From: Microcaldota archaeon | GTDB taxonomy: Archaea; Micrarchaeota; Micrarchaeia; Norongarragalinales; UBA8480 | Length of the DNA stretch: 35,451 nt | Direction: 5' to 3' | NCBI GenBank assembly: GCA_013425325.1 | Contig: JACCLL010000091.1 | Coordinates: 1 to 35,451, forward strand | Shown here: piece after piece, positions 1 to 7,664 of the stretch | Numbering within the stretch: position 1 is the first letter of the stretch | How the letters are laid out: each line of letters opens with the position of its first letter | Program-made: the position numbers and the translations under genes | Notes under the pieces: generated by a model | The model's database searches: none | What the model was told of the DNA's origin: nothing | The model's input: only the letters and a program-made list of their open reading frames with translations

Positions 1-4
1 AGCA

Positions 5-1540
5 GTGGACGTAGTTACCGGCGAACCGTCAGTAAAACTATTGGCTTACTTGGAAAAGCCGTTTGACTTGGCAGTCGCAAGCGCGCGGTCCTGCTACAAC
101 CCCAAACTCATTTTCACGCAAGAAGTTACCGACAAGCACCGCGATTTGATAGGCAAAAGCATTTACGAAGCCGGCCACCACACTCCCTTCCAGCACCCTG
201 CCTTCGTGTTCGGGTTCGAAAACATTTCCCGCCAGTTCACCTGGACTTTCCTCCACAGCCACCCTTACTACAACTCCGAGCAGTCTTCCCAGCGCTACAA
301 CGTCTTGGACGAAGCACGGGTTTACGTCCCTCCTTTGAGCGCCGAAGACCGCAAGGTTTACGAAAACGCGGTTGTCAAAGCCTGGGAAGCGTACAACGAG
401 TTGTCGAGAATTCTTTTGGACGACACGCGCAAGACGATGTCGGGAATTGCGAGAATAAAGGGCTTGAACGAAAAACAGTTGGCCACCGAGGCGGAGAAAA
501 AGGCGATTGAAACCGCGCGCTACGTCGTTCCCGTCGCGGCGTTCACGTCGATGTACCACACTATTTCCGGAATCGAGTTGCACCGGTATTTACGAATGGC
601 AAACTCGGGGGACGCTCCGACTGAAACCAATCAAGTTGTTCGCGCGATGGTTGACGAAGTAAAGAAAGTTGACCCCAGTTTTTTCGAAAAAATAGGCCAG
701 GAACCGATTCCTTTGCAGGAACTTCCGGAGCACAAGAACGGCGTGCAGTCAAGCGACGAATTCAACGCAGAGTTCGACGCGCAACTCGGCGGCTTGCACT
801 CAAAGCTCGTGAGCTTCGACCCGAACGCGGAAACACTCGTTGCTGACGCCGTGCGCGAAGTCCACGGCGCGACACGCGCTTTGCTGTCGGACGAAGCTGC
901 TTTGGATTTAGTGTTGAACCCGGCCAAGAACCCGCATTTGCTTGACACTCTCAACTCTTGGACGCACTCGCCCATTACGCGCGCGTTGAACCACGCGACT
1001 TACGTTTTCAAGAAGAAAATCAGCCACACGGGCGACTCGCAGAACCAGAGGCACAGGACGACTCCTGCGTCGAGGCCGTTGCTGACTAAAACCCACTCGA
1101 AAGAACCGGATTTCATTACGCCTGAACCGATTGCGCAAAACCCCGCTGCCACTGCAGTCTACCAAACGGCCATGGCGGACTTGTGGAACGCGAAAAACGA
1201 GTTGATCGAACGCGGCGTTCCAGCTGAATTCGCGTGCTATCTTCTCCCCAACGCAGTCGCATTGCGGTTCACCGAGTCCGCGCCGTTGATTCACTGGCTG
1301 CACAAGGCCCGCTTGCGCACCTGCTTCAACGCCCAACGCGAAATCTTTGACTTGACGATGCAGGAACTAAAGCAAATCCGGGCGGTGCATCCCCGGCTCG
1401 CGAAGCACATCGGGCCCGCGTGCTACGCTAGAAACGGCCTCGTCGAGGAAAAGCCGTTGGAAGGCCCTTGCCCCGAAGGCGTGCGCTGGTGCGGCATTAC
1501 GGTGTGGAAAAACTTTCCGAACGTCAAAAGACCGTTTTAG
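5..1540 (+). CDS. thyX: Long two-domain ThyX-like FAD-dependent thymidylate synthase (5' end may be cut)
   Basis: ThyX enzymes methylate dUMP to dTMP using FAD and methylene-tetrahydrofolate. At 511 residues this is about twice a normal ThyX and reads as two tandem ThyX-like halves. The first half has the family layout: GHHTPFQHPAFVF near residue 60, then HSHPYYNSEQSSQRY at 84-98, which replaces the classical RHR-x7-S segment but keeps the S-x-R-Y end. The second half has ISHTGDSQNQRHR near 339-351. I recall the same kind of variant in long ThyX-like proteins of Chlamydia and candidate-phyla bacteria; this is from memory. The GTG at base 5 is the first in-frame start but lies at the window edge, so the true start may be upstream. 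The gene for glyA, which supplies methylene-tetrahydrofolate, begins 10 bases downstream with only a GGTGAT site between, so the two are probably co-transcribed. Family assignment is firm; catalytic competence without the standard RHR is unproven. Confidence 0.88.
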   Translation: MDVVTGEPSVKLLAYLEKPFDLAVASARSCYNPKLIFTQEVTDKHRDLIGKSIYEAGHHTPFQHPAFVFGFENISRQFTWTFLHSHPYYNSEQSSQRYNVLDEARVYVPPLSAEDRKVYENAVVKAWEAYNELSRILLDDTRKTMSGIARIKGLNEKQLATEAEKKAIETARYVVPVAAFTSMYHTISGIELHRYLRMANSGDAPTETNQVVRAMVDEVKKVDPSFFEKIGQEPIPLQELPEHKNGVQSSDEFNAEFDAQLGGLHSKLVSFDPNAETLVADAVREVHGATRALLSDEAALDLVLNPAKNPHLLDTLNSWTHSPITRALNHATYVFKKKISHTGDSQNQRHRTTPASRPLLTKTHSKEPDFITPEPIAQNPAATAVYQTAMADLWNAKNELIERGVPAEFACYLLPNAVALRFTESAPLIHWLHKARLRTCFNAQREIFDLTMQELKQIRAVHPRLAKHIGPACYARNGLVEEKPLEGPCPEGVRWCGITVWKNFPNVKRPF

Positions 1541-1550
1541 GTGATTTCAG

Positions 1551-2792
1551 TTGAACCGATTCAGAGACTCCCTAGACAAAGTAGACCCGATCGTATTTGG
1601 CTTGATCGAGAAAGAAAGAAAACGCCAGCAAGACGGACTGGAAATGATTCCCAGCGAGTCGTTTGCTTCACTTGCTGTGCTCCAGGCACTTGGTTCCGTG
1701 CTTAACAACAAGTATTCGGAAGGCTATCCCGGCAAAAGGTATTACGGCGGAAACCAGGTGGTCGATGAAGTCGAGTCCCTCGCAATAGAACGCGTAAAGA
1801 AGGTATTCGGCTGCGAGCACGTCAACGTCCAGCCCTACTCCGGCTCTCCCGCTAACGTGGAAGTCTACTCCGCTTTAATGGAACTCGGGGACACCGCGCT
1901 TGCAATGAGCTTGTCGGAAGGCGGGCACTTGACGCACGGCCACAAAGTCAGCTTCACGGGAAAAGCTTGGAAGTTCGTGCACTATGGAGTAAGCAGGAAA
2001 GACGAGCGCATTGACTTAGAGCAAGTGCGCGCGCTGGCGCGCGAGCACAAGCCGAAAATAATCGTTTGCGGAGCAACCGCTTACTCAAGAATCATTCCGT
2101 TCAAGGAATTCGCTGAAATCGCTCACGAAGTCGGCGCTTACGCAATGGCCGACATGTCACACCTTGCAGGACTGGTTGCCGCAGGAGCGCATCCTTCTCC
2201 GTTTCCGCACATGGACGTCGTTACTACGACGACGCACAAGACTTTCAACGGACCCCGCGGCGCAGTAATAATGTGTCGAGAAGAGCTTGCGCAGAAGGTC
2301 GACAAAGCCGTTTTTCCGGGAATGCAGGGCGGGCCACACAACCACGTCACCGCGGGGATAGCCGTCGCAGCCGGGCTGATGCTAAAGCCCGAGTTCAAGG
2401 CGTACGGAAAGCAGGTAGTGAAAAACGCGGCTGCGCTCGCGAAAACGCTTTCGGAAAGCGTTCGCATTATTTCAGGAGGAACCGACAATCACTTGGTTCT
2501 AGCCGACGTTTCAAAAGCAGGCGTGTCCGGCAAGGAAGCGGAAACCGCGCTCGACCAAGCACTTATTACCGTGAACAAGAACATGATTCCCTTTGACCCA
2601 AGACAGCCGTTCGACCCTTCAGGAATAAGAATGGGCACCCCCGCGATTACGAGCAGGGGATTCAACGAAAGCGAGTGCAGTGAAATAGGCGGCTTGATTG
2701 CCAGAGTCGTGAAAAACCACTCCGATTCTCAAGCGCTTTCTTCAGTCAAGCAAAGAGTCCTGGAACTGACTGCGGCGCATCCGATGTACTAG
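1551..2792 (+). CDS. glyA: Serine hydroxymethyltransferase
   Basis: Cytoplasmic PLP enzyme converting serine and tetrahydrofolate to glycine and methylene-tetrahydrofolate. The sequence is full length for the family (413 residues). It shows the N-terminal segment EMIPSESFAS, the YPGKRYYGG substrate loop, and the PLP-lysine motif TTTTHKTFNGPRG with the Schiff-base lysine at residue 230. The start is TTG at 1551, preceded by a good GGTGAT ribosome binding site at 1541-1546 that immediately follows the thyX stop. The adjacency to thyX makes functional sense: GlyA makes the methylene-folate that ThyX consumes. Nothing in the sequence suggests inactivation. Confidence 0.97.
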   Translation: MNRFRDSLDKVDPIVFGLIEKERKRQQDGLEMIPSESFASLAVLQALGSVLNNKYSEGYPGKRYYGGNQVVDEVESLAIERVKKVFGCEHVNVQPYSGSPANVEVYSALMELGDTALAMSLSEGGHLTHGHKVSFTGKAWKFVHYGVSRKDERIDLEQVRALAREHKPKIIVCGATAYSRIIPFKEFAEIAHEVGAYAMADMSHLAGLVAAGAHPSPFPHMDVVTTTTHKTFNGPRGAVIMCREELAQKVDKAVFPGMQGGPHNHVTAGIAVAAGLMLKPEFKAYGKQVVKNAAALAKTLSESVRIISGGTDNHLVLADVSKAGVSGKEAETALDQALITVNKNMIPFDPRQPFDPSGIRMGTPAITSRGFNESECSEIGGLIARVVKNHSDSQALSSVKQRVLELTAAHPMY

Positions 2793-2796
2793 AAAA

Positions 2797-2907
2797 TGCG
2801 GCCACCGGGATTTTCGCGCAAGCGAAAAGCCGCAAAACTTTTTGCTTGAAATCGAACCCGGGTCTCGAGCTTGGGAAGCTCACGTGCTACCACTGTACCA
2901 TGGCCGC
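2797..2907 (-). tRNA. tRNA-Gly(CCC) with a probable 40-nt intron in the T-loop
   Basis: Read on the minus strand from 2907, the acceptor GCGGCCA pairs perfectly with TGGCCGC at 2804-2798. The D-arm has three pairs plus one A-C mismatch. The anticodon arm is TGAGC / TTCCCAA / GCTCG, giving anticodon CCC (2875-2873). The T-stem CCGGG pairs with CCCGG at 2809-2805, but 40 extra bases lie inside the T-loop. Removing them restores a normal loop, TTCGATT or TTCGAAT. The discriminator base is A (2797) and CCA is not encoded. The gene sits between glyA and galU, antisense to both. Acceptor, anticodon and T-stem are convincing; the intron is inferred from the broken T-loop. Confidence 0.82.
2811..2850 (-). 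other. Probable archaeal tRNA intron in the T-loop (near positions 58/59 or 59/60)
   Basis: These 40 bases interrupt the T-loop of the tRNA-Gly gene. Two exact splice placements are possible because the edges are ambiguous: 2850-2811 (leaving TTCGAT+T) or 2851-2812 (leaving TTCGA+AT). The insert can form two hairpins: TTTTCGC (2828-2822) with GCGAAAA (2817-2811) around a TTGC loop, and GCAAAA (2845-2840) with TTTTGC (2837-2832). I could not draw a canonical bulge-helix-bulge with a 4-bp central helix, so processing would need a relaxed motif. Confidence 0.6.
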
Positions 2908-2957
2908 ATCCAACTCTTTTTATTTGGTTGAAACCAATTTTTAACGAAGTGGTTTAA
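2908..2957. promoter_or_regulatory. Divergent promoter region between tRNA-Gly and galU
   Basis: These 50 bases separate the tRNA 5' end and the TTG of galU. The AT-rich core at 2917-2925 reads TTTTTATTT on plus and AAATAAAAA on minus, so it can serve as box A in either direction. A perfect 6-bp dyad follows: TTGGTT at 2924-2929, spacer GA, and AACCAA at 2932-2937. The dyad overlaps the expected transcription initiation region for galU and could be an operator. Assignment rests on base composition and spacing only. Confidence 0.45.
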
Positions 2958-3833
2958 TTGAAAGTCAGGAAAGCAGTTGTTCTCGCAGCCGGCTTCGGCA
3001 CCCGCTTCCTTCCCGCGACGAAGGCGCAGCCGAAGGAAATGCTGCCAATAATCGACAAGCCAATCATCCAGTACGTGGTGGAAGAAGTCCTAGAAGCGGG
3101 CATTCGCGACATAATTATAGTGACCGGGAGAGGAAAGCACAATATCGAAAACCACTTCGACCGCAGCCCCGACTTGGAACTGCACCTGCTGAAAAAAGAC
3201 GACAAGGAAAAACTCGCGCAAGTCGAGAAAATATCGAAAATGGCCGACGTTTTCTACGTGAGGCAAAAAGAGCAGAAGGGGTTGCCTGACGCAATTTACT
3301 GCGCCCGTGACCACATCAACGGAGAACCTTTCGCGGTATTGTACGGCGACGACTTTTTCACTGGAAAAAATCCACTGAAAGAACTGCTCGACGTTTTCAA
3401 CAAATACCAGTCATCAGTTGTCGGCGTAACCGAAGTCCCGCGGAAAGAAGTTCACCGCTACGGAGTAATTAAAGGCAGGGAAATCGAGCCAAGCGTCTAC
3501 GAAATGGATGACGTCGTCGAAAAACCGCGCGTGGAAGACGCGCCTTCCAATCTAGTGAATAATGGGCGCTTGGTTTTAACGCCGGAATACTTTGAAGCAA
3601 TCGAGCAAACGCCTTTAGTCAAGGGAGAGAAATGGTGGCCCGATGCAGCGCGAATTCTCATGAAGAAACAAAAGTTTTACGCCAAGCGAATGGACGCCAA
3701 GTGGCATGCCGTCGGCGACAAAACCAACTACGTAAAAACAACCATCGAGTTTGCGTTAAAGCGCGACGACATGAAAAACGAAATCAAAGCCTATTTGCAG
3801 GAGCTGGAGAAAAAGAATTTCGTCCTGGATTAG
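2958..3833 (+). CDS. galU: UTP-glucose-1-phosphate uridylyltransferase (GalU/AglF-like)
   Basis: Makes UDP-glucose from UTP and glucose-1-phosphate, the precursor for UDP-galactose and UDP-glucuronate used in glycan synthesis. The N-terminus has the nucleotidyltransferase signature GFGTRFLPATKAQPKEMLP, followed by DKPIIQYVVEE, VLYGDDFF (metal-binding region) and the VVGVTEVP and YGVIKG segments typical of GalU. At 291 residues it is normal length. The start is TTG at 2958. The closest family is GalU; the related archaeal AglF or a thymidylyltransferase (RmlA) are alternatives, but the KEMLPIIDKP wording favours GalU. The gene ends convergently with a glycosyltransferase, overlapping it by 4 bases. 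It opens the sugar-nucleotide part of the window. Confidence 0.9.
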   Translation: MKVRKAVVLAAGFGTRFLPATKAQPKEMLPIIDKPIIQYVVEEVLEAGIRDIIIVTGRGKHNIENHFDRSPDLELHLLKKDDKEKLAQVEKISKMADVFYVRQKEQKGLPDAIYCARDHINGEPFAVLYGDDFFTGKNPLKELLDVFNKYQSSVVGVTEVPRKEVHRYGVIKGREIEPSVYEMDDVVEKPRVEDAPSNLVNNGRLVLTPEYFEAIEQTPLVKGEKWWPDAARILMKKQKFYAKRMDAKWHAVGDKTNYVKTTIEFALKRDDMKNEIKAYLQELEKKNFVLD

Positions 3834-4975
3834 CTCAGCAGGCTTTCGTACAACCGCGCGTGTGCTTCAGCCATTTTCTCGGAAGAGAATTTCCTCGAGT
3901 TTTTTAACGCGTTTTGGGAAATGCGCGAGCGAAGCTTCACGCTGCCGCAAAGTTGTTTCAGTGCTTCGGCAAGCGATTCGGCGTCTCTGGGTTTTACGAC
4001 CAGCGAGTCAACGCCTTTTTCAACCGGTAACCCAATGTCAGTTACTATTGGCGCGCAGCCGCTCGCCATTGCCTCAAGCAATGAAACGGGAACTCCTTCG
4101 GAGAGGCTGGGCAGCACGAAAACGTCTGACGCCGCTAGTATTGCCGGCGTGTCGGTCCGGTGGCCCAAGAAAAATACGTTGTTTAAACCCAGTTTTTTGG
4201 CAAGCGCTTCCAACCGGCTTCGCTCGGGCCCGTCGCCTGCAATCAATAAAACCGAGTTTTTGCCGCTTTTCTTGAACGCCTGCAGCAGGTAGTCGACTCC
4301 TTTGACTTTGCTGAGGCGGCCCACGAAAGTAACAACTGTTTCGCCGTTTATTCCGAGTTCTTTCTTCAGCCGCGCGGCTTTCGCGGAATGCGTTTTCCTG
4401 TCGAACGCTTCTAATTGAATGCCGCTCGGAATCACGACCGCGTTTTTGGCGAAAACCCTTTTTTCGGCAAAGCGCTTTTTCTCGCCTTCGCTGAGGAAAA
4501 CGGTTGCGTCGGCGCTGCCGTAAACGAGTTTCTCAAATCCAAGCAACGCCGCGTTTAACGCCGCGGAGTACTGGCCGCTCGCGATTCCATGCGGCGTGAC
4601 TACGACTTTCTTGCCGCGCAGCCGGCCGGCAACGAGGCCGAAAAAGCCGGCTACTAGGCCGTGGGCGTGAACCAAGTCGTATTCCAGTTCAAGTGCTTTA
4701 GCGAATGAAAACAGGTTGAACGAGGGGTTGCGCAGGAAAAAGCCGGGAATCCAGGGCACGCGCTCGACGCGCACGCCGCCAACGACCTCCTTTACTGGAC
4801 TGCCGCGGAACTCGCGGGTAACGAGGGTAATCCTAGCTTTTTTCGAGAGTGCTTTGGCTAGCGTTTCGGCGTAAGTTTCTATTCCGCCTGACTTTATCGG
4901 GTCTTGTCCTTTGTTCGAGCCGAAAGGAAACTCCTTTGACCCCAGGAAAAGCACTGCCGGCGCGTCAGTTTTCAT
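3830..4975 (-). CDS. GT4-family glycosyltransferase (GT-B fold)
   Basis: A retaining glycosyltransferase that would add a sugar from a nucleotide donor to a glycan or lipid acceptor on the cytoplasmic face. The N-terminal half has the glycine-rich acceptor loop SGGIETYAETLAKAL and VHAHGLVAG. The linker reads VIPSGIQLEAFD. The donor-binding half begins with TFVGRLSKVKGVDYLLQAF and contains IAGDGPERSRL and the E-x7-E motif EGVPVSLLEAMASG. At 381 residues it is full length with no signal peptide or membrane segment. The ATG at 4975 faces the epimerase gene across a 56-base AT-rich divergent region. The donor sugar cannot be told from sequence; neighbouring GalU and GalE-like genes make UDP-Glc or UDP-Gal possible. 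Confidence 0.93.
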   Translation of the reverse strand: MKTDAPAVLFLGSKEFPFGSNKGQDPIKSGGIETYAETLAKALSKKARITLVTREFRGSPVKEVVGGVRVERVPWIPGFFLRNPSFNLFSFAKALELEYDLVHAHGLVAGFFGLVAGRLRGKKVVVTPHGIASGQYSAALNAALLGFEKLVYGSADATVFLSEGEKKRFAEKRVFAKNAVVIPSGIQLEAFDRKTHSAKAARLKKELGINGETVVTFVGRLSKVKGVDYLLQAFKKSGKNSVLLIAGDGPERSRLEALAKKLGLNNVFFLGHRTDTPAILAASDVFVLPSLSEGVPVSLLEAMASGCAPIVTDIGLPVEKGVDSLVVKPRDAESLAEALKQLCGSVKLRSRISQNALKNSRKFSSEKMAEAHARLYESLLS

Positions 4976-5031
4976 TTATTAAATCCCTTTTGAGATAAGA
5001 TAATCTAGCGTTTTTTATTAAAGTGAGGGGT

Positions 5032-5952
5032 ATGAAAGCACTCGTAACCGGAGGAGCGGGCTTCATCGGCTCGCACGTAGTCGGCCTGCTTCTCGAAAAC
5101 GGTTTTGAAACAGCGGTAGTCGACAACCTCTCTACTGGAAAGAAGGGCAACGTAAACCCCGTCGCATCCTTGCAAGCCGTCGACATAACGAATGAAGGTG
5201 CGTTGGAACAGGTTTTCGTTAAGGAAAAGCCGGAAATAGTTTTCCACTTGGCCGCTCAGGCGAATGCCCGCGTTTCCGCAGAAAACCCGTTGTTCGACGC
5301 CAAGACGAATCTTCTCGGTTCAATAAACGTTTTGGAATGCTGCAGAAAACACGGAGTAAAGAAAATAGTTTATTCCTCTTCCTGCGCGGTTTACGGCAAA
5401 CCGCAGGCCGTTCCCGTGAACGAAGCGCACGAGATTGCGCCCGTACTGCCGTACGGCGCGTCAAAGCACGCGGTCGAACACTACCTCGAAATATACCGCG
5501 GTCTTTACGGAATTGACTTCGTTGCGCTGCGTTACGCCAACGTCTACGGTCCCCGCCAGGACGGAAAAGGAGAGGGGGGTGTGATAGCAGTTTTCACTGA
5601 AAAACTGCTTTCCGGCGCTGCGTTGACTGTAAACGGCGACGGCGAGCAGATGCGTGAATTCGTTTTCGTGAAAGACGTCGCCAAGGCCAACTTGGCTGCG
5701 GCAACGCGCTCAGCGTCAAAGCGTTTCCTCAACATCGGCAGCGGAAACGAAACTTCAGTAAACCAATTGGTTTCGCTATTGCAACAGGCAACGAAGTTGA
5801 AGCCGAAAGTAGTTCATGCCGCCCCGGTTGCGGGCGAAGTGCGCCGAATGCTCTTGGACTCCTCGCTGGCCGCAGCGGAACTCGGTTGGAAACCGACTGT
5901 TTCAATAAGCGAAGGACTTCGCGAGACAATTGATTGGGCGAAGGGGCGTTGA
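5032..5952 (+). CDS. NAD-dependent sugar epimerase/dehydratase (UDP-glucose 4-epimerase-like, extended SDR)
   Basis: Extended short-chain dehydrogenase acting on a nucleotide sugar, probably 4-epimerisation of UDP-Glc or UDP-GlcNAc. It begins MKALVTGGAGFIGSHV (Rossmann TGxxGxxG), has VFHLAAQANARVS, YSSSCAVYG and the catalytic pair in PYGASKHAVEHY (Y-x3-K), then RYANVYGPRQ and FVFVKDVAKAN. I prefer ATG 5032 (306 residues) over GTG 5023, because the family begins at the first beta strand; GAGGGG lies just before the ATG. The next gene starts 2 bases after this stop, so the two are an operon. Substrate is inferred from family resemblance; RmlB-type dehydratase activity is less likely but not excluded. 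Confidence 0.92.
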   Translation: MKALVTGGAGFIGSHVVGLLLENGFETAVVDNLSTGKKGNVNPVASLQAVDITNEGALEQVFVKEKPEIVFHLAAQANARVSAENPLFDAKTNLLGSINVLECCRKHGVKKIVYSSSCAVYGKPQAVPVNEAHEIAPVLPYGASKHAVEHYLEIYRGLYGIDFVALRYANVYGPRQDGKGEGGVIAVFTEKLLSGAALTVNGDGEQMREFVFVKDVAKANLAAATRSASKRFLNIGSGNETSVNQLVSLLQQATKLKPKVVHAAPVAGEVRRMLLDSSLAAAELGWKPTVSISEGLRETIDWAKGR

Positions 5953-5954
5953 AC

Positions 5955-6899
5955 ATGACAAGCTTGAACATTGCCGTAATCGGCGAAGACCCGTCCCTCA
6001 GAGAAAAAGTCTGCCACGCGCTGGCCAAGAAAGGCACAGCGGACGAAATCGCTTTCTACAACTCTAGCTTCCAAGGAAAGCTGGTTACGTGCGTCGACGC
6101 CGTCCAGTTTCCGCAGAAAATACCTTCCCTTGTGTTCGCGTTGAACTTGTCGAACTACTGCGTTCTGATTGCCAATTCGTTGACTCCCGCGGTCGGCGAG
6201 TGCATTGTCGCCGCCGACTTCCTGGCAAAAAACGGCTGCATAATCTCGGAAAACCCGGATCAGTTCGCGCCATTCGTCAAAAACACTGCACTCGAGCAAT
6301 GGAAGCGCTTTTCCTCAATCGACGAAGCGAGGACGGAAATCCTTTCATTCGAACCAAATGCAGTCGAAGGCCCCGCAAAAGGAGTAGTCGACCACTCGTT
6401 TGAAGTCAAGGGCGTCGGAAGCGTTGCGTTGGGCGTAATGCTGCGCGGAACCCTGAAAGTCCACGACAAGCTTACGGCGTTTCCTTCTGGAAAGGCGGTT
6501 GAAGTACGCAGCATACAAAAGCAAGACCATGACGTTGAACGCGCGGAGTGCTGGGACCGCTTCGGCATTTCAATGAAAGGCGCGACCAGCGCAGACGTCG
6601 GCAAAGGAGACTTTTTGAGTGTAGCTCAGTTTAAAACCGTTTCACAACTCGACGTGGAAGTCGAGGCGTCGAAGTTCTTGAAAGAGCCAATCGGCAAAAC
6701 AGAGTCAAAAGAAACGCTTCACGCCTCCGTCGGACTGCAAGTGGTTCCCTGCGAGTTAACCGGCCAAGCCAATGCAGGATCGAAGACGCGAGTAAAACTG
6801 GCGTTTCAAAAACCGATTGCTTTTGACGCGGGCGACGTGCTCTTGCTGCTGCGCCTGGACGCAAAGGGCCTGCGCGTCGCTGGAAAAGCAGTTTTATAG
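5955..6899 (+). CDS. Degenerate EF-Tu/SelB-like protein lacking GTPase motifs
   Basis: The last two thirds look like EF-Tu domains 2 and 3. Domain 2 runs from about residue 120 with DHSFEVKGVGSVALGVMLRG, then VRSIQKQDHDVERAECWDRFGISMKG and GKGDFL, a SelB/aIF2-gamma-like pattern. The last 100 residues fit domain 3. The first 110 residues keep the outline of a G domain (NIAVIG at the start, FALNLSNYCVLIANSLTPAVGE in the middle), but P-loop G-x4-GK[ST], DxxG and NKxD are all absent. So this appears to be a pseudo-GTPase paralog of a translation factor; its role is unknown. ATG 5955 follows GAAGGGG at a good distance; TTG 5934 would overlap the epimerase. It is tightly coupled to a sugar epimerase, which does not explain it. 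A box A for the next gene overlaps its stop. Confidence 0.75.
   Translation: MTSLNIAVIGEDPSLREKVCHALAKKGTADEIAFYNSSFQGKLVTCVDAVQFPQKIPSLVFALNLSNYCVLIANSLTPAVGECIVAADFLAKNGCIISENPDQFAPFVKNTALEQWKRFSSIDEARTEILSFEPNAVEGPAKGVVDHSFEVKGVGSVALGVMLRGTLKVHDKLTAFPSGKAVEVRSIQKQDHDVERAECWDRFGISMKGATSADVGKGDFLSVAQFKTVSQLDVEVEASKFLKEPIGKTESKETLHASVGLQVVPCELTGQANAGSKTRVKLAFQKPIAFDAGDVLLLLRLDAKGLRVAGKAVL
6891..6898 (+). promoter_or_regulatory. Box A (TATA) overlapping the upstream stop codon
   Basis: TTTTATAG lies about 40 bases before ATG 6935 and shares bases with the TAG stop of the pseudo-translation factor. A start of transcription roughly 27 bases downstream would leave a leader of about 13 bases. This suggests the HD-like gene is transcribed separately from the epimerase operon. 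Confidence 0.5.
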
Positions 6900-6934
6900 C
6901 CTGTTTTGGAGTTATTGCTACTGCGTGTCTCATT

Positions 6935-7615
6935 ATGAACGAAAAACGTTTTGCATCCTATGGACCGGCGCCGGTTCCAAATGAAAATCAACTGATTTCA
7001 GAGCTTGATAGACTGCCTCCAAAGTTTGCTGCGGCTAAAAAACAGGCGTTTATAACCAGGGACGTCAGTGTTCTGATTGCCGAAGAACTCAGGAGGCAAG
7101 GCACCGAAGTTAACCTCGAGTTAGTAAAGGCCGCTCATTTGGCGCGTCCAATTTCTCGTCACAAGGGAGTCGGTTCCGTGGAGGGAGTCGGCGCGGTGAA
7201 GGGCGTCGTTCACACGCAGATAACCAAAGAGCTTTTGAAACGCCATTTCAAGTCAGATGCATTGGCTTCAATGATTTCAAAATACTATTCTCTGAGAAAC
7301 CCCCGGGTAATAGAACACCTGAAAACCGAAGACGTGCCGTTCCTGATCGGAGGGTATATGGTTTGGGGAGAGCACAGCGTTGAAAAAGGTTGGAATCACA
7401 GCGTTCACCACCCTGACGAAATTTTAGCCAAGTACTTGGAGGGCGCTGAAAAAGATGCTCGAACGCGGGAAGCGAGATTCAATTATCTTACGGAAGAGTA
7501 TGATAACGGCGTAAAGCCCTTGGCGGAGTGGTTGGCATCAAAGGGAGTGGACTTGAACGGCATCGCAAGGGAAGTTAATCGTAGGGTACGCGAAGGCGCT
7601 TATAACCACCTTTGA
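6935..7615 (+). CDS. Degenerate HD-domain-like protein (paralog 1)
   Basis: I do not recognise a named family. The helical pattern ITRDVSVLIAEELRRQG, then VNLELVKAAHLARPISRH, then VHTQITKELLKRHF and MISKYYSL follows the layout of HD-superfamily phosphohydrolases. However, the position of the HD pair in AALLHDIG reads AAHLARP here, so the metal-binding His-Asp is missing. The C-terminal part has FLIGGYMVWGE where HD proteins usually have a late Asp. A clear paralog is encoded at 11481-12146 and shares the SYG start, the AAHLARP core, the YYSL segment and EEYDNG/EEYSNG with GVxPLAxWLA. It lies just upstream of the Gfo/Idh dehydrogenase and is preceded by its own box A. A metal-free binding or regulatory role is inferred, not shown. 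Confidence 0.7.
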   Translation: MNEKRFASYGPAPVPNENQLISELDRLPPKFAAAKKQAFITRDVSVLIAEELRRQGTEVNLELVKAAHLARPISRHKGVGSVEGVGAVKGVVHTQITKELLKRHFKSDALASMISKYYSLRNPRVIEHLKTEDVPFLIGGYMVWGEHSVEKGWNHSVHHPDEILAKYLEGAEKDARTREARFNYLTEEYDNGVKPLAEWLASKGVDLNGIAREVNRRVREGAYNHL

Positions 7616-7621
7616 ACTCTG

Positions 7622-7660
7622 TTTTATAATCCTGTTTTTCTTTTTGTTACCAACGGTGAT
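7622..7660 (+). promoter_or_regulatory. Box A and ribosome binding site of the Gfo/Idh gene
   Basis: TTTTATAAT at 7622-7630 is a good archaeal box A, followed by a T-rich run (7635-7646) that may also terminate the upstream transcript. GGTGAT at 7655-7660 sits 4 bases before ATG 7665. Predicted initiation near 7653 gives a short leader just long enough to contain the ribosome binding site. Confidence 0.6.
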
Positions 7661-7664
7661 TTAA

